Below, piece after piece: positions 11,695-24,653 of a stretch of 64,000 nucleotides of DNA. This DNA is from Chamaecrista fasciculata (Eukaryota; Streptophyta; Magnoliopsida; Fabales; Fabaceae): positions 84,355-148,354 of the forward strand of contig QANZ01018688.1 of assembly GCA_003254925.1 (NCBI GenBank). Direction: 5' to 3'. Numbering within the stretch: the stretch's first letter is position 1; the number at the start of each line of letters is the position of its first letter. Below the pieces are notes generated by a model. The model was not told the DNA's origin. It ran no database searches and saw only the letters and a program-made list of their open reading frames with translations. The position numbers were made by a program, and so were the translations under genes.

Positions 11695-14245
11695 ACATAG
11701 TGTTTCTAATAAACTAATCTATTTCCTATTATTCCAAGTTCCCAACTATTCATCTTTTCGTAGGTTATTCTCAAACCTTCATTATCCATCTCTAAAGAAA
11801 CTCAAAGGTTAGACATACTTTTAAATTTTCAAATCTTAATATAATATAATATTATATTGTAATTCTAATTTTATTTTTCTTTTTTTATTGAAGCATTTGT
11901 GATGTGTCATGCAGTGCATATGGTATACAAAGGGTTTTGACCTATATATGGGCTATGCTGTCTTATGTAATATGTGGTTTGATTGGCTTACGTTTTGAGG
12001 CACATGTGGATGAACAACCTCAATCAGACAATCACTTTTGGAATATGCTTTAATCAATATTCAATTTAATGTAATATGTGTGGTGACTTGTAAAGGAATG
12101 AATGTATGGATGCTATTCATGCAACTATCATTGTTATTGTTTTGGCTTTACACATCAAGGACAATTAATAATTCTCGTTTTTCATGCACTTAATTAATGA
12201 ATATATTTGGTATATATGCGACAATATATAATATAAAATGCATATAACACTAACAATGAATGATATATAATGTATAACAAATAGGGATCTTTAGCGGGTT
12301 ACACCAACTTGCTGACCCATTAAAACCAATCTAATTAACCTGCTTGTTTGGATTTGTTTGGATTAAGTTAGTGAGTTGGTCTGGATTCAAAAATGTTAAG
12401 TCTGTTATAGTTTGGGTTAGATTGCAAATTTTAAAATTTTGAGTCCGCTAAATTTAACCCAATCTAACTCATTGGCTTGAAAAAATAAAAAATAAAATTT
12501 ATTTTTTATTTATTTAAAATTATATCTTGATCTTTTAAATAATATTATTATTTTTAGTCTATTCATAAATTTATATTATCAATTTAGCCATTTAAAAACA
12601 AATTGTGAAGAACAAAATTGATGGTACGAGTAGTAGAATTTTTTTTTTTAAAAAAATTATCAAATATCAAGTGAATACAGATTTTATCCCAACTATCTGA
12701 TATCTATTTGAAATGAACAAATAGTTAGAGTACTCAGTATATGACACCCTATATATAAATATTCTATTATATTTTATATTATTTTTAATTAATTTATTTT
12801 AATTAACGGATATTAGATATGGAATATCAGATATATCTCATTATTGAAGTAGGATATCCTATTCTATATCTATGATTTTTCAGGTATTTTGAATATTTCA
12901 GGTATCTACCAAATTTCGAATATCGATTAGGATACGAGTACTAATTTAAGGGATACGGATAAGGTACAAATATTGGAGAAAATAAATGAATATGAATATA
13001 GATAGTGATAAAATGATTGGGTACCTTACCTGTTGTCATCCCTACAGACATTTAAAGATTAAAATATATAGGTTAATCTTTGAAATTTTCAAACGGTATA
13101 CCTTTTAATTTCTGAAAGAATCAGACAATATCAGCACAAATGAAAGAATCAAACAATATACTTTTTAATACATAAAAATGACTAAAGAATATACCTTTCA
13201 GATTTTTAAGGATTGAGTTGTTAATTCAGTAATCTTTAAGGGACTGAGTTGTTAGTTCACTCTACTTTCTTTCAAATAACTTTTAAAACAAATTAACCCA
13301 CACATTTTCTTTTTAATTTGAGATGAATTTTAAACGAGAATAATTCTTTGAAGGCTTTGACCCACATTTTTATTGATGAATTTTAAATGAGAATAATTCT
13401 TTGAAGGAGTTGCCCCACACATTTTGTAGAATCCACATGAGATATGAGGCAGTCAGGCAGCGAAAATACATATATTCTTTTGTCATTAGAAATTAGAAAT
13501 AAATTAATAAAAGAAAGACCTTTTTTTACTTTTTTTTTTAGTAAGCTCAAGGTCAGCAATGACAATTATATGTCGGGACCTAGAAGCTAATTTTATGACT
13601 TGGTGTGCACGAGTGACACGTGTTATAGTGTTGTTTAGATTTTATTTTGTACATTAGAAAAAATGAACTACATTTATCAAATCTCTATCATTAATTAATA
13701 AATTCAAAGTAACTTCCATAAATTGTTAATATTTGTCTATAAGCTAAAAGAATTTCTTATTCGATTAATTTCCCGCGAATGAATTATTAATCTTTAGAAA
13801 AATAATGTTGAAAAATTGCTCTAACTCAATGTTATGAAAATCAAAGTGGATCGATCAAAACTCGTATATAACAACAACATTCTTTTTCTATTTTTTTTTT
13901 GTTGGTTTGATGGGTAATGCAAGAAAATAATATAAAGCCTGATTATATACGTTATAAATATCACATAATTATTGAAAGAGAAAAAAAAACTCATTTGTTT
14001 TTCCCTTTTCTTAGCCTGATTATAATTGTTCATATTGGGACTTTTATATATTTTGTTTAGGTAGAATAATGTAGATTTACAAGAATATATTATTGTTATA
14101 TAAATTTTATGGTTAATTTAATTAACTATAAATATTTTTATTTAAAATAATTATGTTTTTTTTATATATTTATAACGTCATTTAATCTAATCAACAGCTG
14201 ATTGAAACAATCAATTCGTAATCTGGGTCTTTTTGGTTTGCTCAC
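11695..14245. other. Gene-free AT-rich stretch
   Basis: No gene is recognised. 12282-13046 is bounded by TAGGGATC and CATCCCTA, and its right part has the GGATATC/GGATACGG wording common in decayed hAT-like repeats; no target duplication was found. 13040-13260 resembles one arm of the AAAGATTGAAATG foldback repeats seen inside the MBD introns. Confidence 0.5.
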
Positions 14246-14248
14246 TAA

Positions 14249-15358
14249 GGGTCTGTTTGGGAGACCATGAAATTAAATCCAATCTCATCCAAATGGATGA
14301 GATGAGATTATTTTATAATTGGATGAGATGAGATGATGTATTGGTGTTTGGGTGATTTTAGTGATAATGATGTTAAATAGGGTGTGAAATTATATAAAAG
14401 GGTAGGTAATGATTGTAGTTGGTAGAAATAAGTTGATGGATTTTTGTAATTTGTATAGGGATAGAAATGGTAGGAAATAATGAGATGAGATGGAGATAAT
14501 AAGATAAGATGAGATGAGATGATAGGTGTTTGGTTGTGTTTTGATTGAAATGAGATTAAGATGAGATGATATTGGGAAGTGTGATATGGTATTGGAAATT
14601 GTGAGGATGAGAAAATTTTGGATTGAGGGTTAGGGGTCAATCCAAATCCAAGTGGATGAGATGAGATTATGAGCCAAAATGAAAATAATATTGGAATTAT
14701 TTTTAAGAATACAATTTGGTCCATAAATTCGAACTGTTCCAATTAATCAATCTCTAACATGTGTAAATGATAACTCGGGACATGTAGAAAACCCCAATCA
14801 TCAATAATGGGGTCTATTTATGAAATTCAACGACAAAAAAAATAACAAATAATAGTTTGAGAACCAAATAGCAAATTACAAAACAACACTAAATTGTGTG
14901 GTGAAAGGTTCATTTTGGTCCTAAATGTATGGCCTAATATTCATGGACCCAGCATTACTCTTTCTAGGGGTGTTCATGGACCCAGCCCAACCCGGCGGAC
15001 CCGGCCCGGCCCGATGGTGTTTTGGCTAGCTAGTCTAGACTCGGCCCGGCCCGAGGTACCCCAATTTTTTTTATATTTTATACTACTAAATATTTTTTTA
15101 ATTGTAAGAAATACATATCTATTATTATTTTTATCAATTGTATATTAAAAATATACATAAAATATATATTTAATCTTAATTANAAGTATTGTAAACATAA
15201 AATTTGGTCCATAACATTGTATCGGTCTAAAGAATCGGTCCCTAATATCTGTACTCGGGGCTCGAACAAACACCTAAACTAGACTGTTCATCTAATTTTA
15301 GGTTAAGATTAGGATTAGAATGAGATGAGTTTGGGATGCCCCATCCCCAAACAGGCCC
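14249..15358. mobile_element. PIF/Harbinger-like non-autonomous element
   Basis: Terminal sequences GGGTCTGTTTGGG and CCCAAACAGGCCC are inverted. Both ends are flanked by TAA (14246-14248 and 15359-15361), the 3-bp duplication typical of PIF/Harbinger. Internally, GGATGAGATGAGAT motifs are repeated. It appears to hold a later GC-rich insertion (from about 14959). A right-hand end of a relative is at 62955. No transposase frame is seen. Confidence 0.7.
14959..15183. mobile_element. GC-rich hAT-like end nested in the Harbinger element, closed by an N
   Basis: Starts TAGGGGTGTTCATGGACCC, followed by a CCCGGCCCGGCCCG tract very unlike the AT-rich surroundings. TAGGGGTG is the terminus used by the hAT elements at 37812 and 56893. 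The right end is not identifiable: an undetermined base lies at 15183. Confidence 0.5.
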
Positions 15359-15567
15359 TAAGAATGCGATTTTTAAAGAATACGTATAATATAATGATAA
15401 GTAGTGATAATGGTAGTAATCATAGTAATATAATGACGACAGTGACAATAATAATAATAAAATAATAATAATAAAGACAATGACAACAATAATAATTACA
15501 ATAATGATAACATCGATAATGATAACTAATGAGAATAATGATAGTCATAGTAATAATAATGATTTTA

Positions 15568-16105
15568 GCAAAACATCCTTTCGTGCCCCTAACATTTGCA
15601 GTGATTTACAGTTATGCCCCTAACGTTTCATTTGTCTCAGTTGTGCCCCTAGTGTGAAACGTTAGTTTCAATTATGCCCCCAATTTCAATCATCCACAAA
15701 AAAAAACACCATTTTCGCACGATTTGAGTTCGGTTTTTATCAGATTTCATATAGGTTTTAATTTTCGGACATCACAAACTTGATTCCTTGGATTAATTTC
15801 AAAGATTAAGCTCAAAATAGCTCCAAAAAGTACCAAAACGAAATGCAACAAAACGAAACATTTTTCTCAAAATTTCCATGTGCAAAATGATCCTTAGGAG
15901 CCGAAAATGAGTACCCATAAACTCATTTATCAAAACAAACTGAAATGAACACGGACCGCAGCTCAAAAGTTCTGAAAAACGGTACACTAACGAGGGTAGA
16001 GGCATAATTGAAACTAACGCTTCACATTGGGGGCACGATTGACACAAATGAAACGTTAGGGGCACAATTGACACAAATGAGACGTTATGCCCCCAATGTT
16101 TTGCC
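15568..16105. mobile_element. GCAAAACAT foldback element
   Basis: Left end GCAAAACATCC and right end ATGTTTTGCC are inverted, as are the inner arms (GTGCCCCTAACATTTG etc.). Flanks 15559-15567 (ATGATTTTA) and 16106-16114 (ATGATTATA) match 8 of 9. The minus frame at 15799-16131 is repeat-derived and not accepted as a gene. Confidence 0.7.
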
Positions 16106-16147
16106 ATGATTATAATAACATCATAATTCATAAAGGAATTAAAATTA

Positions 16148-17225
16148 GGGGAAAACTTACATACAACCTACCTCTTTGCTATGCCGTTCCTACTTAAAAC
16201 ATGACATTTGATTTTTTAATCGACCTCATGAATTTTTGTTTATCACTGTTTCTTTACAGAGCTAACTCTTTTTTTTTTTTAACTCTGCTAAAACGTTTCA
16301 TCTGCTTCTCCTCTGACTTTCTTGCACCTCCTCCTCTCTTCCACCTTTATGTTATCTCTTTTTTCTTTTTGTGTTCATTTTTTCTTCCTCTTTTCTCAAC
16401 CCAATAGCAAATTATGAATAAATAAAAGGAAGTTTACAAGTTAGATTGTAAAACTACAAGCGTAATCATCTATATGAGAATGGGTATAACTTGGGTAGTA
16501 GGTAGCTTTATTTAGCACAAATTCCTCATGTGTTTGTATTACTTCAAGCAAGGCTCCACTGATCTTGGGGAACTTCAATAGATGATTTTCAATTTTTTTT
16601 TTTTTTTATAACATTCATCTTCTTTGTTCAAAGTTTGCCATAGGGTTGGGAGAAGAGGGGAAAAACTTGAAAAGAAGAAAATGAAGTATCAGAGAAGATA
16701 AAGAAAGAGAGGTAAGGAATGATCAAAATACTCATACTTGATGGGATTTTGAAATTTATTCTATGGGTATGGGTCTGGATCTAATACCGGACTCGGACCC
16801 TGAAATTTACCCTGGAATTTTTAGTAGTTATAGATGTAAAAAGTTAGACCAATATAAATTTTATATTAACAAAAAGTAGTATTTTAAAATTTTCGGGTTC
16901 GGATATGGGGATTAGACTACCGAGCAAGTATGAGTATAGAAATTGATTTTGATAACTGCTCACATATGGGTTCGAGTGCGAGTATCATAGTACCCTACCT
17001 ATACGCTATCATAATCATCCCGAGTAGAGGAGGAGACGCACAAAAGAGAAGAAACAGATGAAATATTTTAGTAAAGTTTGCTCTTTGGTTAAAAATAATA
17101 ATGTTAACTTCGTTAATAAACAATGTTATACAAAAGTTGATGAGGTGGCTTAAAAAAACAAATGCCATGCTTTAAATAGAGAACCAGATAGCAAAGAGTT
17201 AGAGAGCTGTATGTAAGTTATACCC
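16148..17225. mobile_element. 1.08-kb Mutator-like element with exact 9-bp target duplication
   Basis: Inverted ends GGGGAAAACTTACATACA and TGTATGTAAGTTATACCC; inner arms repeat CTCTTTGCTAT / ATAGCAAAGAG. Flanks 16139-16147 and 17226-17234 are both TTAAAATTA. The interior (16260-16410) is pyrimidine-rich like a plant 5' leader, and 16740-17010 is a GGGT/CGGGTT-type repeat, so it may carry foreign segments. No protein was recognised. Confidence 0.85.
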
Positions 17226-17699
17226 TTAAAATTATGACATTCGGATTTTGAAACCATACCTTTCCTTTTTCATGAAGATGACCATTGACCATGACCTAAG
17301 ATTGAATAAATATATGTTGGGCTAAAGATTGGGCCTAGTCCCAATTGTTAAGGCCCAAAATGACATGTCATTTAGTCCCACTATCATTTTATTTTGGCAA
17401 AAGCATCTAAATACTTCCCAATTTTTTTGTTTGATATTGCAAAAATGGTGAATAATACAAACAAAACATCTAACAAGTCCTAACCCCTAAGCACCCACAC
17501 CATAATTCACACCAGTGGGGCACTTGAGTTATGCTTGAAGACGAAATGAAATGAGATGTAAACAAGTTATTAGACATATCACAATCCTCATCAAACACAT
17601 CACCATAAAAAATTAATAGTGGCTAAAAAGACCTAATAACTGTGGATGAATCAATCTTCTTGCCCTTCCAAATGATGTCGTTTTTGCATTTTCGGATCA

Positions 17700-18414
17700 A
17701 TCTTGGTACCCTGAGGTTTGTGCCGTTAGCACTTTAGTACCCTGTGGTTATTTTCCATCAAGATTTAACGGTAAATTGTTAGCAATTTTGCAAAAGTTAC
17801 AAAATGCCCCCAAATAGTTTCAAAATTTTAAAAAATGTCCCTAAATCATAATATTTGAGGACTAAAATGAAAATTATAACAAAGTTTTCAGGTCAAATTG
17901 TAATTATGAAAAATATTGGAAAAAGAACAAAATTACAAATTAGTCCAAAATTTGGAAAATAAATGTAGTTTAGTCCTAAAACTATGTGGTTCGATGGTGA
18001 GAAGATAAATTTTACAAATTTTTTGCAAAAATTACAGAATGCCCCCAAATAGTTTCAAAGTTTACAAAATTATGATAGCAAAATATGATGATCTAACTAT
18101 AATATTTTATCTTTAAGTTTGTTGTGTTTTGATTCGTTTTACCAAAAGCAGGGGACCTAAACACACAAAAGAAATCTTGTTGAGGAGTGAATTATGATTT
18201 AAGCTGCAATAGAAACTAACAGATAAGATGTAGTAGAAATCGAAGGATAAGATTGACGTCACCACTTTTTGTTAAATCTTGACGGAAAATAACCACAGGG
18301 TACCAATGTGCTAACGACGCAAACTTGAGGGTACCAAAGTGTCAAAATTTGTCTTACAGGGTATCAAAGTGGATTTGGTCCTAACCACAGAGTATCAAAG
18401 TGCATTTTACCCTT
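17700..18414. mobile_element. TTTGGTACC-family foldback element, left end decayed
   Basis: The arms TTGGTACCCTGAGGTTTG / CAAACTTGAGGGTACCAAAG and GTTAAATCTTGACGG / CCATCAAGATTTAACGG are inverted. The right end CAAAGTGCATTTTACCC is intact; the left terminus cannot be placed. Nothing gene-like is seen from 17235 to 17700. Confidence 0.6.
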
Positions 18415-18766
18415 TTAATTTTTGTGATTGAGCATTTTTTATCCTCACTTTTCCTACTTTACTAAGGGCATGCTAAAATTTATTTATTTGACCTAAAATT
18501 TTAGTTATTTACAAAAAGTGACTAAGACAAATTTTAAAATACGATGTTCATATATATATATATATATATCATTTTTATACATTTATATACACAATTTGGA
18601 TGGAGATCAAGATATATATATACTCTCAAAAATGTTAAAAACATTTAAGGAAAATGGGAAAGTCAGTGCAGACCCAACTCCGTTAAACTTTTGATGAAAT
18701 AGAAGCATATGGTCCTTTCTTTACTAAGGGACTCAAGCACAAGCCATATGTTTAACAATTTTTAAA

Positions 18767-19163
18767 GGGTAAATTACATTTTGGTACCTGTGGTTTGACA
18801 CTATTTCACTTTGGTACCCTGTGGTTTGAAACCTGACACTTTGGTACCCTGTGGTATTCTCCATTAACACTTTGGTACCGTTGGGAGCTATTTTGTAATT
18901 TTAACCATAACAAATTTTGCAAAAATTACATATTGACCCCAAAAAATTTTTAAAGCTTTCATTTTAGTCCCTAAATAATATGTATTCAGGGGCCTATTTG
19001 TAATTTTTGAAAATTTTTTGGGGTCAATATGTAATTTTTTCAAAATTTGTTATGGTTAAAATTACAAAATAGCTCCTAAGGGTACCAAAGTGTTAATGGA
19101 GAATGCCACAGGATACCAAAGTGTCAGGTTTCAAACCACATGGTACCAAAGTGTAATTTACCC
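18767..19163. mobile_element. GGGTAAATTACA-type Mutator-like MITE, exact 9-bp target duplication
   Basis: A 397-bp near-palindrome with ends GGGTAAATTACATTTTGG and CAAAGTGTAATTTACCC. Flanks 18758-18766 and 19164-19172 are both ATTTTTAAA. This best-defined copy fixes the termini for the elements at 1675, 58756, 63859 and the related HSF-intron elements. Confidence 0.9.
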
Positions 19164-19172
19164 ATTTTTAAA

Positions 19173-19911
19173 TTACGAGAGATTAAAGTGGAATAGACCT
19201 TAAAGTGTAATAGACCTTCACCACAAAGTATCAAAATGTAATTTATCTTTTATTTTAAATTTAATATAAATTTATGAATTATTATTTTTTGTATAATCAT
19301 ACAAAACCAAAACATCATATATAATTAATTGTTGGCACAATGTGATGATCAAATTAAAGAAGGACTTAAGAAAAAAATTATTTTCTCCATGCTTATTTTG
19401 TTTTTATTACACCTCTTGAGTTATTAGAATGTATGTGAGAGTTACACACTTACAAATATAATTTTGACGTTGATTTTTTTACTTTTCTTAAAATGTTAGT
19501 ACTGACATGTTAGATTTGATACGTGACAACCATGCAAACAAGGAGTTGAGATTAATTATTGACACAATTACTTGTTTGTGACAACAAATCAAAACATTAT
19601 GCTCTATAAGAAAAATAAGCTTTCATGCATGGTAGGAACTTTGGTCACAAAAAAATACATGGTAGTTTTTTCTTTACAAAATGGGAATCCCTAATTTTGT
19701 GATGAATTTATAATATTGTCACAAATTTATGATGGAATAAGTTTATTTCTAGTCATAACTTAATGTTGTAAATCTGTCACAAATTTGTGACATAAAATGT
19801 GACAATCTAGTGTTCATCACAAATTGAGACAATCTTTTTGCACAACACAAATTACCTGATCCGTTGTCTAGCATTACAAAAATCCATAGCAAATTTTGTG
19901 CCTAAATTCTA
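19173..19911. other. Gene-free spacer left of the MBD/HSF array
   Basis: AT-rich. Repeated CACAAATTTGTGA palindromes occur at 19680-19830; similar wording recurs at 61680-61740, left of the last MBD relic. No gene recognised. Confidence 0.5.
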
Positions 19912-19985
19912 ACCAAATGTTTTCTTCAAGTTTAGCTAAATAACTTCTTTCTTCTAATCAAACCCTACAACATTAGGACTTCTTT

Positions 19986-21226
19986 CTAGCCAAAAGTGTG
20001 CCTAAGATTATATCTAGCTTCAGCAAGAAATTTCTCAACGAAGATTTCTTCTTTGGTTTTGTCCTTTTCAGCTTTGTGATATATCTTGATCATGCATCCT
20101 TCTTCAGGAACCTTATTTGTCTCTGATGTCTGCAAAATTAAGCAAAAAACATATTACTCACATAACAATAAGATGTTTGTTCAAAGAAAACATAACACTA
20201 AGATGAATAATTGTAATAATATATAGATATGAAAGTAATAAATGAAACTCAACCCTAGATTCTCTAAATTTACATGCAAACATTTGTAATATTTTACACA
20301 CAATTTGTAAAAATAATATGATATATATATATATAAAGTAAATTAATCTAGTTATTTTAAAGTAACTCATCATTTAACATTGAATTCTATATCGTAAAAT
20401 TTGTTCACCTGGAATTGATCGTTTGGAACCGTCTCATTTCCAACCCCATCCTGTACACATACTTCACAATTTAGTGACAAATTCACCTTCTCATTGGCCT
20501 TTGAATTCTGAAATTTTCAAAAGGAAAATCTTTAATTATAACAATAGTGATATATATATATAATTAAATAATTTATTTATGGATTAATGAAAGAAAAAAC
20601 AAATTGAGTAGAAAACCTAAGAATTAGAACAAAATTTAAATAAATGCAAATATGAGTGCGAGCTAGGGATCTAAATGTAGGTTTAGACAACAATGAAATG
20701 TAATATATTTGTAAAAATTCCACATACTCACTCACCATGATGAGTTTATCTTTAGGAAGAGTTTGATCGTCAATCTTTTTTTTCTTTCGTTTATCTAAAT
20801 CCTCACCTTGAACTCAAGCTAAAAGGTATTGCTTTGAGTTTGAAATCAAATAATATTGGTGTTATATTAATGGGTGACAGGTTGATTCTAATTATTCCCT
20901 GAATGCTACATATATATAAATATATAAAGATCATAGTATGTATATATATATATATATATTAGTATATGATTTTATGAACTCACTTTCAATTCTTGATTTG
21001 CAAAGATTTCTTGCAATTTTTCCTTCCAATTCTTTCCGGGTAGAATATTGTATTTCTCAAACCTTTCAATCTCCTTTAGAGATCGACATCGTATATTTAA
21101 CACCTTGTGGTGATAGAACTGCAAGCAACAAAAACATTTTGTTACTAAAATTAAAACTTATACATATGTACATATACATATACATATGTACACACACACA
21201 TAAATACATATACATACATACATACA

Positions 21227-21260
<34 letters not shown>

Positions 21261-24018
21261 AACAAAATCATATAATAATCTAAAATTTCATAAATAATAG
21301 TAATTTACAAGTTACGGCAAAGAAATTGTATAGAAGTTAGAACCCTACCTATGGATTTATAGAACAAATCTAGAGTGCAATATAATAACATAAAGTTATA
21401 AACATAACACAACAATGGAATACACGAACAAGATATATACATTTTCGTTAATTATAACTATAATATTCATGATTAAATTTAACCTTTCAACTAAAATATC
21501 GTTTGTTTCTAAAGATACGTTAGTTAACAAATATGTCATCAACATGGGCAAAATTTAAACACCAACGACAAAAACGTTACTCAACGTAATCCACATTCAT
21601 TATAACAAGAGAGATTTTGGATAGAATTGATCATCTCATAATCTCGTTATCTCCCAAAGTACGTATACACACATATACACAAACAACTTCAATAATTACA
21701 AATGAGACAGTACATTTTCTAGAAGTCAAAAATTTATTCAAAAATCCTAAACATTGAGCAGTCAATCCCACAAAAAGTATTAAGTAAAAAACTTAAACTT
21801 AATTAGAAATAGACATTATCATATATATATATATGTGTGTGTCAAGCACATACCTTATCGATAGTTCTCCCGTTTGTTCTTGGTACTGGATAGCAAGACC
21901 AACCCTCAGGTGTTTCATTTGTTCTCTATATATATGTGTCCATGTAAATAGCATAAAAGAATACATAAATTGACTAATTAATTGTGTACAATATATAGTT
22001 TGTTGAATACTTGAATGTGCATATGAATTAGTGTCCTTTAGCAACACAAATAAATAAAATAAAGGCAAAAGCATCTTTTTGTCCTCAAACCTTACATTTT
22101 TCAATTTCATCCGCAATGTTTATTTATTGTTGATTTTGTCTTCAAAATTTAACAGTTTGATCAATTTTATCCTTTTACTAACTTCTTTCAAAAGGTTAAT
22201 AACATATGTCATGATGTTGTTCAATTCAACTTAGAATTTGAGTTCCATTTTATTTTTTACCAACTTCATATTACATGTCATTAGTCATATAGTATTTATC
22301 ATTAATATTTGGTTAAAGTTAGAGCGAATGATAAAATCGATCAAAATATGAAATTTTAAGGACAACATTGACAAGAAATAAATATTAGAAAAAAATTAAA
22401 AATTTATGTAAAGTTTAGAAACAAAAAAGGTCTTTTTGCTATATAGAAATTACATACCATTTTCTTTCGACTTGGTTCAGAGACAACAATATTGTTGTCA
22501 GGTCTTCTATAGGAAAGTGGTTCAACATCCAAAACTTCATTCTGCATTTGATTTAAAGTATATATGGTTATACATATATCATATGAATTATATTATTTAA
22601 GTTATATAATCTTATTGAAATCACTTTTTTATCAATATAAATGAGGAGTGAATGGATGATGATAAACGTACATATAATAGCAAGTAAAAATAACCTAATA
22701 TAAATATATAATATAATGCATAATAGAGTGTCTATATATAAGACATTTTATAGGGATTGAAATGTATAATAGAGATTTTCGATTCGATTAAAGAGTAAAC
22801 TAACACAACTTGGTCTTTTAAAAATGATGAAGTATTTAACTTGCTAACTTAATCCCTAAAAGATTGAAATGCATAATTTAATCACTAAAAAATTCAAACG
22901 ATATACTTTTCAATTCTTTTCATAGATTAATTAAAGAGTATACCGTTTAGTTCTTTCAAAGACTAAAAAGCATACTGTTTGAATCTTTCACGGACTAAAT
23001 TGTACATTTCAATCTTTCAAGGACTGAGTTGTCAATTCAGTGATCTTTCAGAGATTAAATTGTTAGTTTACTCTATATTAAATTTATGTTTTAAACAGAA
23101 TGACCATAGAAGATTGAATTTTTTTTTTTGGCCAATAATAAAATTGAGGATTAAATAATCATTAACTTTCCCTTCTTAACTAATTTTTTTTCAAAAATAG
23201 TAAAGATGTGTATCCCTATTATATCCCCTACAATCCAACATAATCTAACAAATGAATCAAGATGTTTATTGTAATATTTGAAAATCCAGGGAAACTAAAG
23301 GAACAAAGATGAAATCTTAAATGGAAGAAAATGTTAGCTATTAAAATGGAATGAAATCTTAAACATAAATTAGATCAAGATAACACCAAATGAAGATTAA
23401 AATGTGGAGGACAAAATAAAAGAAAAGAAAGAACTAAGTAGCTTCAAAAAAAGTAAATATATACCTTATTCCTTGAGGTAGAATCACTACCCTCACCTAG
23501 ATCATCATCGCCAGGTGAATGTAAGGCTGGTATGAGAACTTCATCAACGACTTTAGTTTTAGGTTCCTACATACAATTAAGCATTTGGGTAAGATGGTGG
23601 CAAAAATTAAAGGATCAGTGAGAGAACCCAAATAAGTAGATTTTCAAAAATTGAAGAGTGAGATAGGGAAACAAAAGGGCTATGTGTCTATCATAGTTTG
23701 AGTACAGCTACAAACAAGGTTTCAAATTGATGTTGCAATTGCAGATGTGATTCATTGTGATTGTGGGTGTTGAAATGTAGGTTGAAGGTTAAAATTATGA
23801 TTGCAGACCACAATTTGCAACCCTAAAATTAGTTGAAGGTTGAAGCTTGAACATTAATCATTACATATGATTTGGGTCAGATGGTTGCAAAAATCAAAGG
23901 ATCAGTGGGAAAACTCTAACCCTTAGATTGATTTCAAATGGGAATTAAATAGATTTTCAAAAAATTGAAGAGTGAGATAGGAAAACATAGCGACTATGTA
24001 TAGAACGTTGCATACCAT
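19986..24018 (-). CDS. MBD1: small methyl-CpG-binding-domain protein, intact copy
   Basis: Six coding exons plus a start codon in the preceding exon: ATG 24016-24018, then 23465-23566, 22458-22541, 21854-21925, 20984-21118, 20409-20507, 19986-20129. Every coding segment is a multiple of three with GT/AG borders, giving 212 residues with no stop. The ATG is the last codon before an intron (ATG|GTATGC), and an in-frame TAA lies 36 bases upstream, which fixes the start. The exons at 21854 and 20984 together form the MBD fold: TPEGWSCYPVPR, GRTIDK, then FYHHKVLNIRCRSLKEIERF. This matches the plant MBD pattern (P-G-W, R, DK-Y, RS-E--RF). The N-terminal ~60 residues are acidic (GDDDLGEGSDS); the C-terminus is Lys/Glu-rich and ends RYNLRHTFG. 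The family is nuclear and reads or avoids methylated CpG; whether this member binds it is unknown. A possible extra exon (20736-20815, KIDDQTLPKDKLIM) does not fit in phase. Confidence 0.8.
21216..21255. repeat. (CATA)n microsatellite
   Basis: Ten or so CATA units in an MBD1 intron. The MBD2 counterpart (41532-41646) is longer and interrupted by CATG units. The Cys/Tyr/Met-rich and His/Thr/Tyr-rich frames here are simple-sequence artefacts. Confidence 0.9.
22060..22445. repeat. Foldback repeat in an MBD intron
   Basis: Starts near GGCAAAAGCATCTTTTTGTCC and ends with the rough inverse (AAAAAAGGTCTTTTTGC). It lies between the MBD-domain exon and the upstream acidic exon; same-site copies are at about 42460-42835 and 52825-53205, so it predates the duplications. 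A second foldback (GAGTAAACTAACA ... TGTTAGTTTACTC, 22793-23074) sits in the next intron. Confidence 0.55.
23712..23830. repeat. TTGCAATTGCAG-rich intronic repeat
   Basis: GCAATTGC-rich sequence ending CAATTTGCAACCCTAAAATT in the intron upstream of the acidic exon. Fuller copies, some in pairs, lie at about 30450-30615, 30825-30960, 37025-37150, 44130-44300, 44370-44480, 55635-55808 and 56020-56155. The ends TTGCAAATTGCAATT and AATTTGCAACCC are loosely inverted, so a MITE is possible. Confidence 0.5.
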
Positions 24019-24395
24019 GTGGATTAAGTCGAGGTTGATTTTGGGACCTAATTAAGTTCTTCTGAGTATGGTGCAGTTCTGACTGGGGATTTGTGAATTC
24101 TGAGCTTGAGAACCACACTACCAATGAGAATATAGAGCTGAAAAAATGAGCGAGAAAGACTTAGATCAAAATCTGGTCAAAAGCGAATAGCTAATTAAAC
24201 AATAGAGAATGAAAATTCATGAGCAAGAATTCAAGATTATTAGAAGAACAAAATGAGAGAATACCATATAGAGTTGAAGATCCTAAGACGAAGTGATGAA
24301 CGAGACCAAATGATGTAATAAATAGTGTGAGAAACAAGAAGTAATAACGCGTCAACAAATTTTTTTGTCTTCTATCACTCAGTGTGCTATACAAG
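24016..24395 (-). other. 5' leader exons of MBD1
   Basis: Two conserved non-coding exons: 24016 to about 24140 (acceptor TTTTTTCAG, ends in the start ATG), and about 24283-24395 (ends CTCTATATG|GTATTC). The second has an open frame with a hydrophobic stretch (YFLFLTLFITSFGLVHHF), kept in MBD2, MBD3 and the third unit. It has no in-frame ATG and is cut off by a stop in MBD1, so leader is the better reading. Confidence 0.45.
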
Positions 24396-24653
24396 CTATG
24401 CCATTTACCCCAATAGAAACAGAAGGTTAGTTACTAACTTAATACTTTGCTTTATTTTCTCATTTTTCCTTATCTCCATTTATCAAAACATTTATTTCAT
24501 TCATTGAATCTTTTTCTTATGTAGAATGATCATGAATTTAGTAGAATGATCTAGAATATTTAAAAAGATCTTTTCGTTATGGGGGAGTCCTTTCGGGTCA
24601 TTAATTGACCCATTAAAAAGATCTCAAACAGAGAAGTAAAATAACACTAAAAC

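Noticed and set aside
14308..14742. 144-codon minus frame
   Set aside because: Lies inside a PIF/Harbinger-like element with GATGAGAT repeats; low complexity and no family resemblance.
15799..16131. 110-codon minus frame
   Set aside because: Mostly the arm of a foldback transposon with target duplication.
20736..20818. Extra MBD1 exon (KIDDQTLPKDKLIM)
   Set aside because: Has a good donor, but its length and frame do not fit the phase-0 neighbours, and the frame runs into a stop toward the acceptor. Kept only as a remark.
21066..21261. Met/Tyr/Val/Cys and His/Thr/Tyr repeat proteins (also near 41399-41684)
   Set aside because: Pure translation of the CATA/CATG microsatellites.
24191..24394. 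Conserved frame with a hydrophobic stretch, repeated in four units, as a small membrane protein
   Set aside because: It begins with TTG and has no in-frame ATG; it overlaps a conserved splice donor and fits better as a leader exon.
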